Assembly (NCBI GenBank): GCA_900549645.1
Contig: URPD01000009.1
Span: forward strand, 1-48,927
Source of the DNA: an uncultured Eubacteriales bacterium
GTDB taxonomy: Bacteria > Bacillota > Clostridia > Oscillospirales > Oscillospiraceae
Direction: 5' to 3'
Length of the DNA stretch: 48,927 bases
Below, piece after piece: positions 25,498 through 33,984 of this stretch. Position numbers and translations under genes: made by a program. How positions within the stretch are numbered: position 1 is the first letter of the stretch; each line of letters begins with the position of its first letter. Under the pieces are notes generated by a model. The model was not told the DNA's origin, made no database searches, and worked only from the letters and a program-made list of their open reading frames with translations.

Positions 25498-26835
25498 TTG
25501 GAAAAGAACCTTACAAACGGCAGTGTGCTGAAAAACATAGCATATTTCTCGCTGCCATATCTGCTTTCATACTTTTTGCAGACGCTCTACGGTCTGGCCG
25601 ACCTCTTCATAATCGGCCAGTTTGAGGGTGTCGCCAGCACGACCGCCGTGTCTATCGGCAGTCAGGTCATGCACATGCTGACGGTTATAATCGTCGGCCT
25701 TGCGATGGGCTCGACCGTGTGCATAGGTCAGGCCGTCGGCGCGGGGGACAAGAAGCGCGCCTCGGCCGCCATCGGCAACACCGTGACGCTGTTCATGCTG
25801 CTGTCCGTCGTCATAACGGCGCTGCTTCTGGCGCTCGTCAGACCCATCGTCTCCGTGATGTCCACCCCGGCGGAGGCCGCCGAGGGGACACGGGCATATC
25901 TCACGATCTGCTTTATTGGCATCCCGTTCATCACGGCCTACAACATCATAAGCTCTATCTTCCGCGGCCTCGGCGACTCGAAAAGCCCGATGATATTCAT
26001 CGCCGTGGCCTGCGCCGCGAACATCGCGCTCGACTACATATTCATTGGCATCATGGGGCTTGGCCCCGCGGGCGCGGCGCTCGGCACCACGCTGTCGCAG
26101 GCGATAAGCGTTGTGTTCTCGCTCACGGTGATACTGCGCAAAAAGTCCGGCATCAGCCTTGAACGGCGCGATCTCCATCCCCAGCGCGACACAATGGGGC
26201 AGCTTTTGCGCATCGGCGTCCCCGTGGCGGCGCAGGACGGTCTGATTCAGATCGCCTTCATCGTCATCACCGTCATCGCCAACCGGCGCGGGCTTGACGC
26301 CGCAGCGGCGGTCGGCATCGTGGAGAAAATCATCAGCTTCGTGTTCCTTGTGCCGTCGTCGATGCTGTCAACGGTGTCGGCGCTCTGCGCGCAGAATATC
26401 GGCGCGGGGAAGCAGGCGCGCGCCGAGCAGACGCTGCGCTACGCGATAATCATCGCGGTGAGTTTCGGCATCATCATCGCGCTGCTGACGCAGTTCATCT
26501 CCGAACAGGCGGTCGGCCTGTTCACGCCGGACGCGGTTGTCATCACGCTCGGCGGGCAGTATCTGCGCGGCTACATCTGGGACGCGCTCTTCGCCGGAAT
26601 ACACTTCTGCTTCAGCGGGTATTTCTGCGCCTGCGGCCGCTCCGAGATATCGTTTATCCACAACATCTCCGCAATCGCGCTCGTGCGCATACCGGGCGTG
26701 TACCTGACCTCGAAGCTCTTCCCCGACACGCTCTTCCCCATGGGACTTGCCACCGCTGCGGGTTCGCTGCTGTCGGTCATCATCTGCGTCATCGCTTTTG
26801 CGCTGCTCAAAAAGCATAGTGTTAAAAGCTCATAA
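25498..26835 (+). CDS. MATE-family multidrug/cation exporter
   Basis: Integral membrane protein of about 445 residues with 12 predicted helices in two MatE repeats. The N-terminal pattern LTNGSVLKNIAYFSLPYLLSYFLQTLYGLADLFIIGQF and the matching second-half segment are typical. The starting codon is probably TTG at 25498, because AGGTGA lies 5 bases upstream; a GTG at 25489 lacks a site. It exports organic cations with Na+ or H+. It follows mnmA after 31 bases and may be read from the same transcript. The substrate cannot be told. Confidence 0.92.
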   Translation: MEKNLTNGSVLKNIAYFSLPYLLSYFLQTLYGLADLFIIGQFEGVASTTAVSIGSQVMHMLTVIIVGLAMGSTVCIGQAVGAGDKKRASAAIGNTVTLFMLLSVVITALLLALVRPIVSVMSTPAEAAEGTRAYLTICFIGIPFITAYNIISSIFRGLGDSKSPMIFIAVACAANIALDYIFIGIMGLGPAGAALGTTLSQAISVVFSLTVILRKKSGISLERRDLHPQRDTMGQLLRIGVPVAAQDGLIQIAFIVITVIANRRGLDAAAAVGIVEKIISFVFLVPSSMLSTVSALCAQNIGAGKQARAEQTLRYAIIIAVSFGIIIALLTQFISEQAVGLFTPDAVVITLGGQYLRGYIWDALFAGIHFCFSGYFCACGRSEISFIHNISAIALVRIPGVYLTSKLFPDTLFPMGLATAAGSLLSVIICVIAFALLKKHSVKSS

Positions 26836-26852
26836 AGTTTGCGCTGAATCCG

Positions 26853-26871
26853 GCACATTATATGTGCTTTT
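26853..26871 (+). terminator. Weak terminator after the MATE gene
   Basis: Short stem GCACAT/ATGTGC (26853-26858 with 26862-26867), loop TAT, followed by TTTT. Confidence 0.4.
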
Positions 26872-26901
26872 GACGATTTTATGATTTTGGCGTAAAAATC
26901 G

Positions 26902-26930
26902 TTGACAATGCGCGCCGACCGGTATAAAAT
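26902..26930 (+). promoter_or_regulatory. Promoter of amt
   Basis: TTGACA (26902-26907) and TAAAAT (26925-26930), spacer 17 bases. Confidence 0.65.
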
Positions 26931-26944
26931 CCACGTCATAAAAA

Positions 26945-26987
26945 GGCAACGACGTCTGATATCTTTCAGGCGTCGTCGCCTTTTTTT
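26945..26987 (+). terminator. Leader terminator (attenuator) upstream of amt
   Basis: Long hairpin from 26945 to 26980 (arm GGCAACGACGTCTGA with TTCAGGCGTCGTCGCC-like arm), then seven T. It begins only about 10 bases after the expected transcription start, and the gene lies 30 bases further. Transcription of amt must pass it, so it is either an attenuator or the end of a ~50-base small RNA. Confidence 0.75.
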
Positions 26988-27017
26988 GCATTTCAGAGAG
27001 AAACAGGAGATGATTTT

Positions 27018-28295
27018 ATGACAGTGGAATTCTGGTATTTGATCGGCGCGGCTTTGGTGTTCTGGATGCAGGCGGGCTTTGCGATGGTCGAAACGGGCTT
27101 CACGCGCGCGAAAAATGCAGGCAACATAATTATGAAAAATCTGATGGATTTCTGCATCGGAACAATAGTGTTCTCGCTGCTCGGATACTCGCTGATGATG
27201 GGTCAGGACTGCCTGCGCGGGCTTGTCGGGCTGCCGAACATGGATATGTGGTCATCCTTCAAAGCATTCATAGCCTCCCCCGCGGACGGCAGCTTCACCG
27301 GCGCGTCCGTATTCGTATTCAACCTTGTTTTCTGCGCAACCGCCGCTACGATAGTTTCCGGCGCAATGGCGGAGCGCACGAAATTCTCCGCCTACTGCAT
27401 ATATTCGGCTGTCATCTCGCTGTTTGTCTACCCGATAGAAGCGCACTGGATATGGGGCGGCGGCTGGCTCAGCCAGCTCGGATTCCACGACTTTGCCGGC
27501 TCCTGCGCGATACACATGGTCGGCGGTATCGCGGCGCTGGTCGGCGCGATATTCCTCGGCCCCCGGCTCGGCAAATATGTCCGCGACGAGGGCGGAAAGG
27601 TGGTCAAGGTCAACGCCATCCCCGGCCACTCGATAACCCTTGGCGCACTTGGCGTGTTCATTCTCTGGCTCGGCTGGTACGGCTTCAACGGCGCGGCGGC
27701 GACAAGCGCATCCGAGCTTGCGTCCATATTCCTCGCAACGACCATCGCCCCCTCGGTCGCAACCGTGACAACGATGCTTTATACGTGGATAAAAAACGGC
27801 AAGCCCGATGTTTCCATGTGCCTGAACGCATCTCTCGCGGGGCTTGTCGGCGTGACCGCCGGTTGTGACGCATTTGACGCGCTGGGTGCGGGTGTCGTCG
27901 GCATCGTTTCGGGCATACTCGTTGTCGTCGTAGTCGAATGGCTCGATATCGGGCTGCACATTGACGACCCTGTCGGCGCCGTAGGCGTACACTGCGCCAA
28001 CGGCATATGGGGCACTATCGCGGTCGGTCTTCTCGCAAATCCCGCCGCCCCAGCCGGACTCGACGGCCTTCTGTACACCGGCTCCGCAAAGCTTTTGGGC
28101 ATACAGCTCATCGGCTTCGTATCCGTCGCGGCATACTCGGCAGTGCTGATGTGCGCGGTGTTCGCACTTATCAGAAAGTTCAACGGGCTGCGTGTAACGT
28201 CCGAGGAAGAACTGCTCGGTCTTGACATAACGGAACACGGTCTGCCCAGTGCCTACCCCGATTTTGCTCCGTCGGTGAGCAAATACGCGGCATAA
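27018..28295 (+). CDS. amt: Ammonium transporter
   Basis: A 425-residue Amt/Rh channel protein with about 11 helices. The twin pore histidines are His166 (AIHMVGG) and His325 (GVHCANG), and the N-terminal signature FAMVETGFTRAKNAGNI is present, as is GGGWLSQLGFHDFAG. It starts with AGGAGA 7 bases upstream. No GlnK/PII gene is adjacent, unlike many bacterial amt loci. The terminator upstream suggests regulated read-through in response to nitrogen. The final 43 bases overlap the next gene on the opposite strand. Confidence 0.95.
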   Translation: MTVEFWYLIGAALVFWMQAGFAMVETGFTRAKNAGNIIMKNLMDFCIGTIVFSLLGYSLMMGQDCLRGLVGLPNMDMWSSFKAFIASPADGSFTGASVFVFNLVFCATAATIVSGAMAERTKFSAYCIYSAVISLFVYPIEAHWIWGGGWLSQLGFHDFAGSCAIHMVGGIAALVGAIFLGPRLGKYVRDEGGKVVKVNAIPGHSITLGALGVFILWLGWYGFNGAAATSASELASIFLATTIAPSVATVTTMLYTWIKNGKPDVSMCLNASLAGLVGVTAGCDAFDALGAGVVGIVSGILVVVVVEWLDIGLHIDDPVGAVGVHCANGIWGTIAVGLLANPAAPAGLDGLLYTGSAKLLGIQLIGFVSVAAYSAVLMCAVFALIRKFNGLRVTSEEELLGLDITEHGLPSAYPDFAPSVSKYAA

Positions 28296-28702
28296 GCCTC
28301 GATGTTCTTTCCCGCCTCGATCAGCTCCACGCAGGGGCGAACCAGCTCGCTGTATATCCGCCCGAATACTTCGCGCGAATCGGGGCAAGCTTTTATTGCC
28401 GCGACGATTGCGGGTGCGCACCGGTAATACTCCTTGATGTCGTCAGCGCCGCCGGGTATGGCGCTCATATATCCGTCCCGGAACGCGCGCAGAACAGTAA
28501 GCTCATGGCAGTCGTCGGGCAATCCCATGGTTTCAACACAGGCCGAAGTCAGAAAGCAGCCAGAAGTGTCCTGCCCTTTGTAAATGGGACAGTCATCGTA
28601 ATCATAGTTCTTACAGAATTTGTAGTAGACGTCCTCGTTCACGTCCTTTCCCGTTTTTCTGCACGCGTAGTGATTATCGTACCAGTAATAAGGACAGCTC
28701 AT
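28253..28702 (-). CDS. Cys-rich hypothetical protein with CFI-box-like motif
   Basis: A 149-residue protein of unknown function. The first 40 residues are Cys/Tyr-rich (CPYYWYDNHYACRK, FCKNYDYDDCPIY) and could bind a metal. Next comes GCFLTSACVETMGLPDDCHELTVLRAFRD, similar to the CFI-box motif seen in a class of bacterial C-terminal domains with the ending LRRFRD. The rest is helical. GGAGA lies 8 bases before the start. Homologues seem common in Clostridia without known role. The gene converges with amt and their 3' ends overlap by 43 bases. Confidence 0.7.
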   Translation of the reverse strand: MSCPYYWYDNHYACRKTGKDVNEDVYYKFCKNYDYDDCPIYKGQDTSGCFLTSACVETMGLPDDCHELTVLRAFRDGYMSAIPGGADDIKEYYRCAPAIVAAIKACPDSREVFGRIYSELVRPCVELIEAGKNIEAYAAYLLTDGAKSG

Positions 28703-28811
28703 ATCCGTTATCTCCTATCATTTAGTAAATTTAGTTCACCGCAAATTGCAGTAAATGTCAATACAACAAAATGCGGTATGCTATCATCCACCGTGATTGT
28801 GAGGTGATAGT

Positions 28812-29024
28812 ATGTATCCCCGTCTACGGGATCTGCGTGAGGATCGGGATATGAAGCAGAGGGAGCTGGCCGATTTTTTGAACTGTTCTCAGCAGGTCTA
28901 CAGCAACTATGAGCTTGGACAGCGGGATATCCCGACGGATGTTCTTATAAAGCTTTCCGCATTTTATCATGTTTCCGTTGATTATATTCTCGGAATAACC
29001 AATAACCCGAAACAGAACAAATAA
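28812..29024 (+). CDS. Small XRE-family helix-turn-helix regulator
   Basis: A 70-residue protein made almost entirely of one HTH_3 domain: LRDLREDRDMKQRELADFL, SQQVYSNYELGQRDIP and LIKLSAFYHVSVDYILG. GAGGTGA lies 5 bases upstream. It is divergent from the Cys-rich protein gene with 109 bases between the starts, and followed by a strong terminator. It may regulate itself or the divergent gene. The family assignment is certain, targets are unknown. Confidence 0.9.
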   Translation: MYPRLRDLREDRDMKQRELADFLNCSQQVYSNYELGQRDIPTDVLIKLSAFYHVSVDYILGITNNPKQNK

Positions 29025-29064
29025 AAAGAAACCAAGGTATCGTCAAATATACCTTGGTTTCTTT
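29025..29064. terminator. Terminator after the HTH gene
   Basis: Perfect 16-bp stem (29025-29040 with 29049-29064), loop CGTCAAAT, A-rich on the left and T-rich on the right, so it can act on the converging minus-strand transcript from 29090 as well. Confidence 0.85.
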
Positions 29065-29089
29065 CTATTATACTATTATGCTTTCGGAC

Positions 29090-29560
29090 TTACTCGTCCT
29101 TATCCGTGTCGTCCTCGCCGCCGATGTCGAACTCAAGCTTCTCGCCGCACTCAGGGCAGAGAACGTAGCCCTTGTCAAGCGTCTCTTCGTCGAAGCTGAT
29201 CTCTTCGCCGCAGACAGGACAGGTCACATCGTAGATGACGCCGTCATACTCCAGATCCTCGTCTTCGTCAGAATCCTCGTCGGCGTCCTCATCGTAATCT
29301 TCGTCATAGTCGGCATCACACATATCGTCCGGAGTGTCCAGATCGCAGGTCAGCTCCTCCAGATAGCTCAGATCCTCGCCCATATCGTCAATGATATCGG
29401 CCAGATCAAGATTGCTTTCCTGAAGATCCTCGATCTCGTGCGCCATGTCGGACAGCAGATCATTCAGCGCCGCCCACAGCTTGCCCTCCTTGGAATCCGG
29501 CGTAACGCCGAGCCCTTCGGCCAGCCCCTTGAGGTATGCGGCTTTTTCAACAACAGTCAT
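29090..29560 (-). CDS. CD1247-type zinc-ribbon protein downstream of efp
   Basis: A 156-residue protein with a helical N-terminal domain (VVEKAAYLKGLAEGLGVTPDSKEGKLWAALNDLL, helices to about 75), then an extremely acidic stretch of Asp/Glu (about 78-105), and a C-terminal zinc ribbon CPVCGEEISF...CPECGEKLEF. This is the layout of the CD1247 N-terminal-domain proteins found next to efp in Clostridia. The role is unknown; acidic tail plus zinc ribbon suggest binding to nucleic acid or a basic partner, which is inference. It is separated from efp by a small terminator-like palindrome. Confidence 0.8.
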   Translation of the reverse strand: MTVVEKAAYLKGLAEGLGVTPDSKEGKLWAALNDLLSDMAHEIEDLQESNLDLADIIDDMGEDLSYLEELTCDLDTPDDMCDADYDEDYDEDADEDSDEDEDLEYDGVIYDVTCPVCGEEISFDEETLDKGYVLCPECGEKLEFDIGGEDDTDKDE

Positions 29561-29591
29561 GTGAAAACCTCCTTTAATTGAGTTAAAACAA

Positions 29592-29611
29592 GGGAGACTA
29601 TATAGTCTCCC
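29592..29611 (-). terminator. Palindrome between efp and the CD1247-type gene
   Basis: Perfect palindrome GGGAGAC-TATATA-GTCTCCC, followed on the minus strand by TTGTTTT. It probably gives partial termination so that efp is expressed more than its downstream neighbour. Confidence 0.6.
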
Positions 29612-29626
29612 CTGAATTTTGATGAA

Positions 29627-30184
29627 TTATGCTCTGGATGCGTACTCGCCGGTACGGGTATCGACGATGATCTTCTCACCCGGCTCGATGAAAAGGGGAA
29701 CCTTGATGACGGCTCCGGTCTCAAGAGTGGCGGGCTTGGTAGCGTTGGTGGCGGTGTTGCCGGCAAAGCCCGGATCAGTCTCCGCAACCTCAAGCACGAC
29801 GTTGATGGGGGGAACAACGTTGAAGACCTTGCCCTTGTAGGAGTAGATGGAGCAGACCATGTTCTCCTTGACGAACTTGAAGTTGTCGCCCAGAACAGAC
29901 TCGTCAACCGGCTCAAGCTCGTAGGTCTCAGGGTTCATAAAGTAGTAAAGGTTGCCGTCGTTGTAGCTGTATTCCATGTCCATACGGTCGATGGAAGCGC
30001 TCTCGAACTTTGCTGTGGGGTTGAAAGAAGTTTCGGTGACGGCGCCGGTGATGACGTTCTTCATCTTGGTGCGGACGAAGGCCGCGCCCTTGCCGGGCTT
30101 GACATGCTGGAACTCAACGACCTGCATGACCTGACCGTCCATCTCAAAGGTAACGCCGTTTCTGAAATCGCCTGCTGTAATCAT
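29627..30184 (-). CDS. efp: Translation elongation factor P
   Basis: Ribosome-binding factor that rescues stalling at polyproline. The 185 residues span the KOW-like domain I and two OB domains. The tip lysine is Lys32 in HVKPGKGAAFVRTK; it is unmodified by known enzymes here, and no epmA/earP-type gene is seen in the window. The C-terminal domain is IKVPLFIEPGEKIIVDTRTGEYASR, the typical end. Promoter and GGAGGT site precede the ATG. It is followed by the CD1247-type gene on the same strand, an arrangement common in Clostridia. Confidence 0.97.
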   Translation of the reverse strand: MITAGDFRNGVTFEMDGQVMQVVEFQHVKPGKGAAFVRTKMKNVITGAVTETSFNPTAKFESASIDRMDMEYSYNDGNLYYFMNPETYELEPVDESVLGDNFKFVKENMVCSIYSYKGKVFNVVPPINVVLEVAETDPGFAGNTATNATKPATLETGAVIKVPLFIEPGEKIIVDTRTGEYASRA

Positions 30185-30232
30185 ATAAAGGGACCTCCCA
30201 AAGAATTTTTAGAAAAATCTATTAACTTAGAT

Positions 30233-30261
30233 ATTCTAATATATATATGCGATTTTGGCAA
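30233..30261 (-). promoter_or_regulatory. Promoter of efp
   Basis: Minus-strand TTGCCA (30261-30256) and TAGAAT (30238-30233), spacer 17 bases. It lies between the peptidase gene and efp, so efp has its own promoter. Confidence 0.55.
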
Positions 30262-30297
30262 GTAGATTTTCTCGATTTTCCAGTCTTTTTGCAAAAA

Positions 30298-31368
30298 TCA
30301 GAGGATGGTGAGCTGTTTCGGAGCCTTGGTAATGACCTCTGCGCCGTTTTCATGCAGGATCATAACGTCCTCGATGCGCACACCGAACTTGCCGGGGATG
30401 TAGATTCCCGGCTCCGCGCTGACCGCGCAGCCGACGGGCATGATGGCCTTGCCGGAGAGATTCGCGCCGGGCAGCTCGTGGATGTCGAGGCCGAGGGAGT
30501 GGCCGAAGCCGTGGCCGAAGTACTGGCCGAAGCCGGCCTTGGTGATGACGTTGCGCGCGGCGGCGTCGATCTCATAGCCGGGGATGCCGGCGCGGGCGGC
30601 GGCGATACCGGCAAGCTGTGCTTCAAGGACGATGTTGTAGATGTTCTTCATTTCGTCGGTAGCGTAGCCGATGGCGACGGTGCGGGTCATGTCGGAGCAG
30701 TAGCCGTGCTTGAGGCAGCCGAAGTCCATGGTCACGAAGTCGCCCTCGTGGATGACCTCGTCGCCGGGGACGCCATGCGGCATACTGGTCTTTTTGCCGG
30801 TGATGACGATGGGGTCGAAGGAGTTGCCCTCGCTGCCGTTGAGCAGCATGTGGTACACCAACTCCGCCGCGACCTGACGCTCGGTCATGCCGGGCTTGAT
30901 GATGCGAAGCACTTCCGCCAGCGCCTTTTCGCTGATAGCCTGCGCCTCGCGCAAATAGCCGATCTCTTCCTCGGACTTGGAGGCGCGCAGCTCGGAGAAT
31001 ATCGCCTGCGCGGGCAGAAGCTCCATGCCCAGCGACTTCTCATAGCCGAGATACTCGGCGTGGCTCAGCTTCTCCTCCTCGGCGCCGAGGCGCTCCACGC
31101 CCGCTTCCTTGAGCGCGGCCTGGATCAGCGAGAGGCGGCTGTGCTCGCGGTCGAACATCTGCACGTTGCAGCAGCAGGCGGCGGTGTTGGTCGCGGCCTC
31201 GATATAGCGGGAGTCCGTGATGAGCCACGCGGCGGAGCGCGCGACGATCACAGCGCCGTCGGTGAACGGGAAGCCGGTTGCATAGCGCTGGTTCTTCTCG
31301 TCGGTAACAAGTACGGCGTCAAGATTCTTTTCGATCAGCTTTTCCTGAATTTTTTTGATGTTGTTCAT
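30298..31368 (-). CDS. M24-family Xaa-Pro aminopeptidase-like metallopeptidase
   Basis: A 356-residue cytosolic peptidase. The N-terminal creatinase-like domain is residues 1-125; the pita-bread catalytic domain carries all metal ligands: Asp215 (MDFG), Asp226 (SDMTR), His290 (FGHGFGH), Glu319 (AEPGIY) and Glu333 (RIED). Its role is removing N-terminal residues before proline, which fits peptide import by the Opp system, as inference. The start ATG overlaps the end of the histidine kinase gene (ATGA), so both are translationally coupled. Confidence 0.92.
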   Translation of the reverse strand: MNNIKKIQEKLIEKNLDAVLVTDEKNQRYATGFPFTDGAVIVARSAAWLITDSRYIEAATNTAACCCNVQMFDREHSRLSLIQAALKEAGVERLGAEEEKLSHAEYLGYEKSLGMELLPAQAIFSELRASKSEEEIGYLREAQAISEKALAEVLRIIKPGMTERQVAAELVYHMLLNGSEGNSFDPIVITGKKTSMPHGVPGDEVIHEGDFVTMDFGCLKHGYCSDMTRTVAIGYATDEMKNIYNIVLEAQLAGIAAARAGIPGYEIDAAARNVITKAGFGQYFGHGFGHSLGLDIHELPGANLSGKAIMPVGCAVSAEPGIYIPGKFGVRIEDVMILHENGAEVITKAPKQLTIL

Positions 31369-32762
31369 ATACCTGTCTCCTCGGGTGTCGGGCGCGGAAA
31401 GCTCACTGTGAATTTCGTTCCGCGCGGTTTATTTTGTCCGACAGTGATGGTGCCGCCATGCAGCACCACCGCGTCGTGTACAATACTTAATCCAAGGCCG
31501 CTGCCCCCGGCTTCGCGGGAGCGGGCTTTGTCCACTCTGTAAAAACGCGAGAATACGTTCAGCCTGTCCTCTTCTGGGATGCCGATGCCCGTGTCCGCGA
31601 CTTCGAAGCTGACGGTTTCGTCGGTCTGGCTCAGGGTCATGGTGACGCTGCCCTCCGGGACGTTGTATTTCACGGCGTTTTCAACAAGGTTAAAGATAAT
31701 GTGGAACATGTCGTCCGTCGTTGCCATAACGACACAGCCGTCGGCGAGATCACAGCGCAGGCGCACGTTCTTCTCCGCGGCAAGCGGGCGCAGGAGCACA
31801 AGCGCGTCGACCGCTACCTGCTTGACGTCGACCGGCTCCGGCACCACCTGCACCCCGTCGTCAAGGCGCGACAGGTCGAGCAGCTTTTCCGTCGTGCGCT
31901 GGAGGCGCTCGGCCTCGTTGCCGATGTCGGTGACGAACTCACGCACGGTCTCCGGGTCGATGTTCTCGTTCTGGACGATGCTGTCCGACAGCAGGCGTAT
32001 CGACGCCAGCGGCGTTTTCAGCTCGTGCGACGCATCGGACACGAAGCGGCGGCGCTGCTTCTCCGTGGTGTCGAGCCTTTCGGTCAGGAGGTTGAATTCC
32101 TCGCCGAGGTCGGTTATCTCGTCGCGCCCGCGGGTGACGAGCCGGTGGCTGTAATCCCCGCTCGCAACGATTTTTATTGAGCGCACAAGCTCGCGCATAC
32201 GGCGGAGCAGCAGCGTTGTGAACAGTCCCGTCACAAGCAGCGCGCCGGAGCAGATGACGAGCGATATCGTCCGGATACGGGACTGGATGCCGACGATTAT
32301 CTCCGCCCGCTCTGCGTCGTATTCATAGATGTACAGCGCGCCCATGGCCGCGCCCTGCCCGTAAACAGGCATCGCGTAGCTGCTGGCAAAGGCTTCGCCG
32401 GTGAACAGCGAGCGGAAAACGCATTTCCCGGTGAGCGCGAGGAGCAGTTCCTCGATGTCGGTGTCCTCATCGACGGTGCCCCCGTCGTCATACAGGACGA
32501 GCCCGTCCTCGTCGGTGACTACCGTGCGGACATAGCCGCCGATATCGAGAATACGCAGTACCTCCGCGACGCTCTCCTTCGTCAGCCGGTCAAGCCCCGA
32601 AAGCGACGAGGCGATGACCGTCGCCTGACCGGACATGGCGCTGTGCTTCTCTTCAAAGACCATGTCTCTTGAGGACGTCATTGGATAGGTATTCAGCAGC
32701 AGCAGCAATATCAGCAATATTGCCGCGATGAAAGAGAAGATTTGAACTCTCAGGCTGTGCAT
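31365..32762 (-). CDS. Sensor histidine kinase (PhoR/WalK-type)
   Basis: A 465-residue membrane kinase. TM1 is at about 9-25, followed by an extracytoplasmic sensor of about 130 residues, TM2 at about 163-185 and a HAMP region. The H-box is SDASHELKTPLAS (His near 250), and the ATPase domain has NLVENAVKYN, DTGIGIPEED, FSRFYRVD and GGSGLGLSI. It phosphorylates the response regulator encoded just upstream (gap 12 bases). The signal is unknown. It is in an operon with a ComEA-like protein, the regulator and the M24 peptidase. Confidence 0.93.
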   Translation of the reverse strand: MHSLRVQIFSFIAAILLILLLLLNTYPMTSSRDMVFEEKHSAMSGQATVIASSLSGLDRLTKESVAEVLRILDIGGYVRTVVTDEDGLVLYDDGGTVDEDTDIEELLLALTGKCVFRSLFTGEAFASSYAMPVYGQGAAMGALYIYEYDAERAEIIVGIQSRIRTISLVICSGALLVTGLFTTLLLRRMRELVRSIKIVASGDYSHRLVTRGRDEITDLGEEFNLLTERLDTTEKQRRRFVSDASHELKTPLASIRLLSDSIVQNENIDPETVREFVTDIGNEAERLQRTTEKLLDLSRLDDGVQVVPEPVDVKQVAVDALVLLRPLAAEKNVRLRCDLADGCVVMATTDDMFHIIFNLVENAVKYNVPEGSVTMTLSQTDETVSFEVADTGIGIPEEDRLNVFSRFYRVDKARSREAGGSGLGLSIVHDAVVLHGGTITVGQNKPRGTKFTVSFPRPTPEETGI

Positions 32763-32774
32763 AAGCTGTTGTCC

Positions 32775-33461
32775 TCAGTCGGCGAAGTAATATCCGACGC
32801 CCCACTTCGTGACGATGTACTCCGGATGCGCAGGGTCAAGCTCCAGCTTTTCGCGCAGACGGCGGATGTGCACGTCCACGGTGCGCGTGTCGCCCTGATA
32901 ATCATAGCCCCAGACGAGGTCGAGCAGGTTTTCGCGGCTGTACACCCGGCCGGGATTTTTCATCAGGAACTCTATCAGGTCGAACTCCTTCATCGTAAGC
33001 TCGATGGCCACACCGTTTTTATACGCGCTCCGGCGCTCCGTGTCAACACTTATGTGTCCGCGGGTGAGGACAGAGGTCTTCACCGGATCCTGCGCGGCAG
33101 ACATGGACGCGCGGCGGAGCAGCGCGCGCACTCGCGCCTTGAGCGCGAGAATGTTGAAGGGCTTGGTGACATAGTCGTCCGCGCCGGACTCGAAGCCCAT
33201 CAGCATATCCGCGTCCTCGCTGCGGGCGGTGAGCATGATGATGGGGACGGTAGAAAAGCCGCGGATCTCCTGACAGGCTTCAAGCCCGTCCTTCTTCGGC
33301 ATCATAAGGTCGAGTATGATGAGGTCATATCCGCCCGTGCGCGCCATGTTCACGGCGCTCTCGCCATCATAGCAGGCGTCCACGGTGTAGCCCTCGTTTT
33401 CAAGATTGAACTTGATGCCCTTTACAAGCAGCTTTTCATCGTCAACAACAAGAATTTTCAT
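32775..33461 (-). CDS. OmpR/PhoB-family response regulator
   Basis: A 228-residue regulator. The receiver domain has the acidic pair DDE at 7-9, phospho-acceptor Asp51 (LILDLMMP), Thr78 and Lys100. The C-terminal winged helix has KEFDLIEFLMKNPGRVYSRENLLDLVWG and VDVHIRRLREKLE, ending GVGYYFAD. It starts 3 bases after the end of the ComEA-like gene. It is a candidate to bind the TTAACG direct repeats described downstream, but KdpE is an equally plausible candidate. Confidence 0.94.
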   Translation of the reverse strand: MKILVVDDEKLLVKGIKFNLENEGYTVDACYDGESAVNMARTGGYDLIILDLMMPKKDGLEACQEIRGFSTVPIIMLTARSEDADMLMGFESGADDYVTKPFNILALKARVRALLRRASMSAAQDPVKTSVLTRGHISVDTERRSAYKNGVAIELTMKEFDLIEFLMKNPGRVYSRENLLDLVWGYDYQGDTRTVDVHIRRLREKLELDPAHPEYIVTKWGVGYYFAD

Positions 33462-33464
33462 GTA

Positions 33465-33842
33465 TCAGTCCTCAATCGTAATATAGTCACGGATGTTCTC
33501 AAAGCGTTTTTCGCCGATGCCGTTCACGTTCATTATATCCTCAACCGCGGCGAAATCGCCGTTTTCCTGCCGGTATTCCACTATTGCGGCGGCAAGCGCG
33601 CCGCCTATGCCCGACAGCATGGTAAGCTCGGCTTCGTCTGCGGAGTTGATGTTCAGCTTTTCGCCCGGCAGAAGCTCCCGTTCCGCGGTCTCGGCGTTGC
33701 CGCCGGTCATCATGGCTTCTTCGGACGCATGACGGGCGCGTATCTCCGTCTCCCGCGGCGGCGTGAGCCTGACCGCGAGCAGCACGGCGGAGAAAACAAG
33801 AGTAATCGCCAGAGACAGCGTAACCGCTCTTTTCCCGTTCAT
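33465..33842 (-). CDS. ComEA-like helix-hairpin-helix protein
   Basis: A 125-residue membrane-anchored DNA-binding protein. One helix at about 8-25 (AVTLSLAITLVFSAVLLAV) is followed by a short linker, then the ComEA-type HhH pair LNINSADEAELTMLSGIGGALAAAIVEYRQENGDF and VEDIMNVNGIGEKRFENI. In competent bacteria ComEA captures incoming DNA on the outer face of the membrane. The SLBB domain of larger ComEA proteins is absent. No ComEC gene is nearby, and it heads an operon with a two-component system, so a different DNA-binding role is possible. The SD is AAGGAG, 11 bases upstream. Confidence 0.85.
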   Translation of the reverse strand: MNGKRAVTLSLAITLVFSAVLLAVRLTPPRETEIRARHASEEAMMTGGNAETAERELLPGEKLNINSADEAELTMLSGIGGALAAAIVEYRQENGDFAAVEDIMNVNGIGEKRFENIRDYITIED

Positions 33843-33895
33843 TATACCAGCTTCTCCTTAATCTATTTTTAAGAAAAAGTAAATACGCTTTTCTA

Positions 33896-33924
33896 TTGCT
33901 TTTCCAGTCCTTAAACTTTATAAT
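33896..33924 (+). promoter_or_regulatory. Promoter of the DD-carboxypeptidase gene
   Basis: TTGCTT (33896-33901) and TATAAT (33919-33924), spacer 17 bases. The start codon is about 60 bases downstream. Confidence 0.65.
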
Positions 33925-33984
33925 ACCATAATGGATATTTACTGTATACACTATATCACATTCCGCGGAAAACGGGAGAACAAA

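Noticed and set aside
26945..26980. ANTAR-type dual hexaloop RNA motif in the amt leader
   Set aside because: The available hexaloop (TATCTT) lacks the A and G positions needed, and no second hairpin precedes it.
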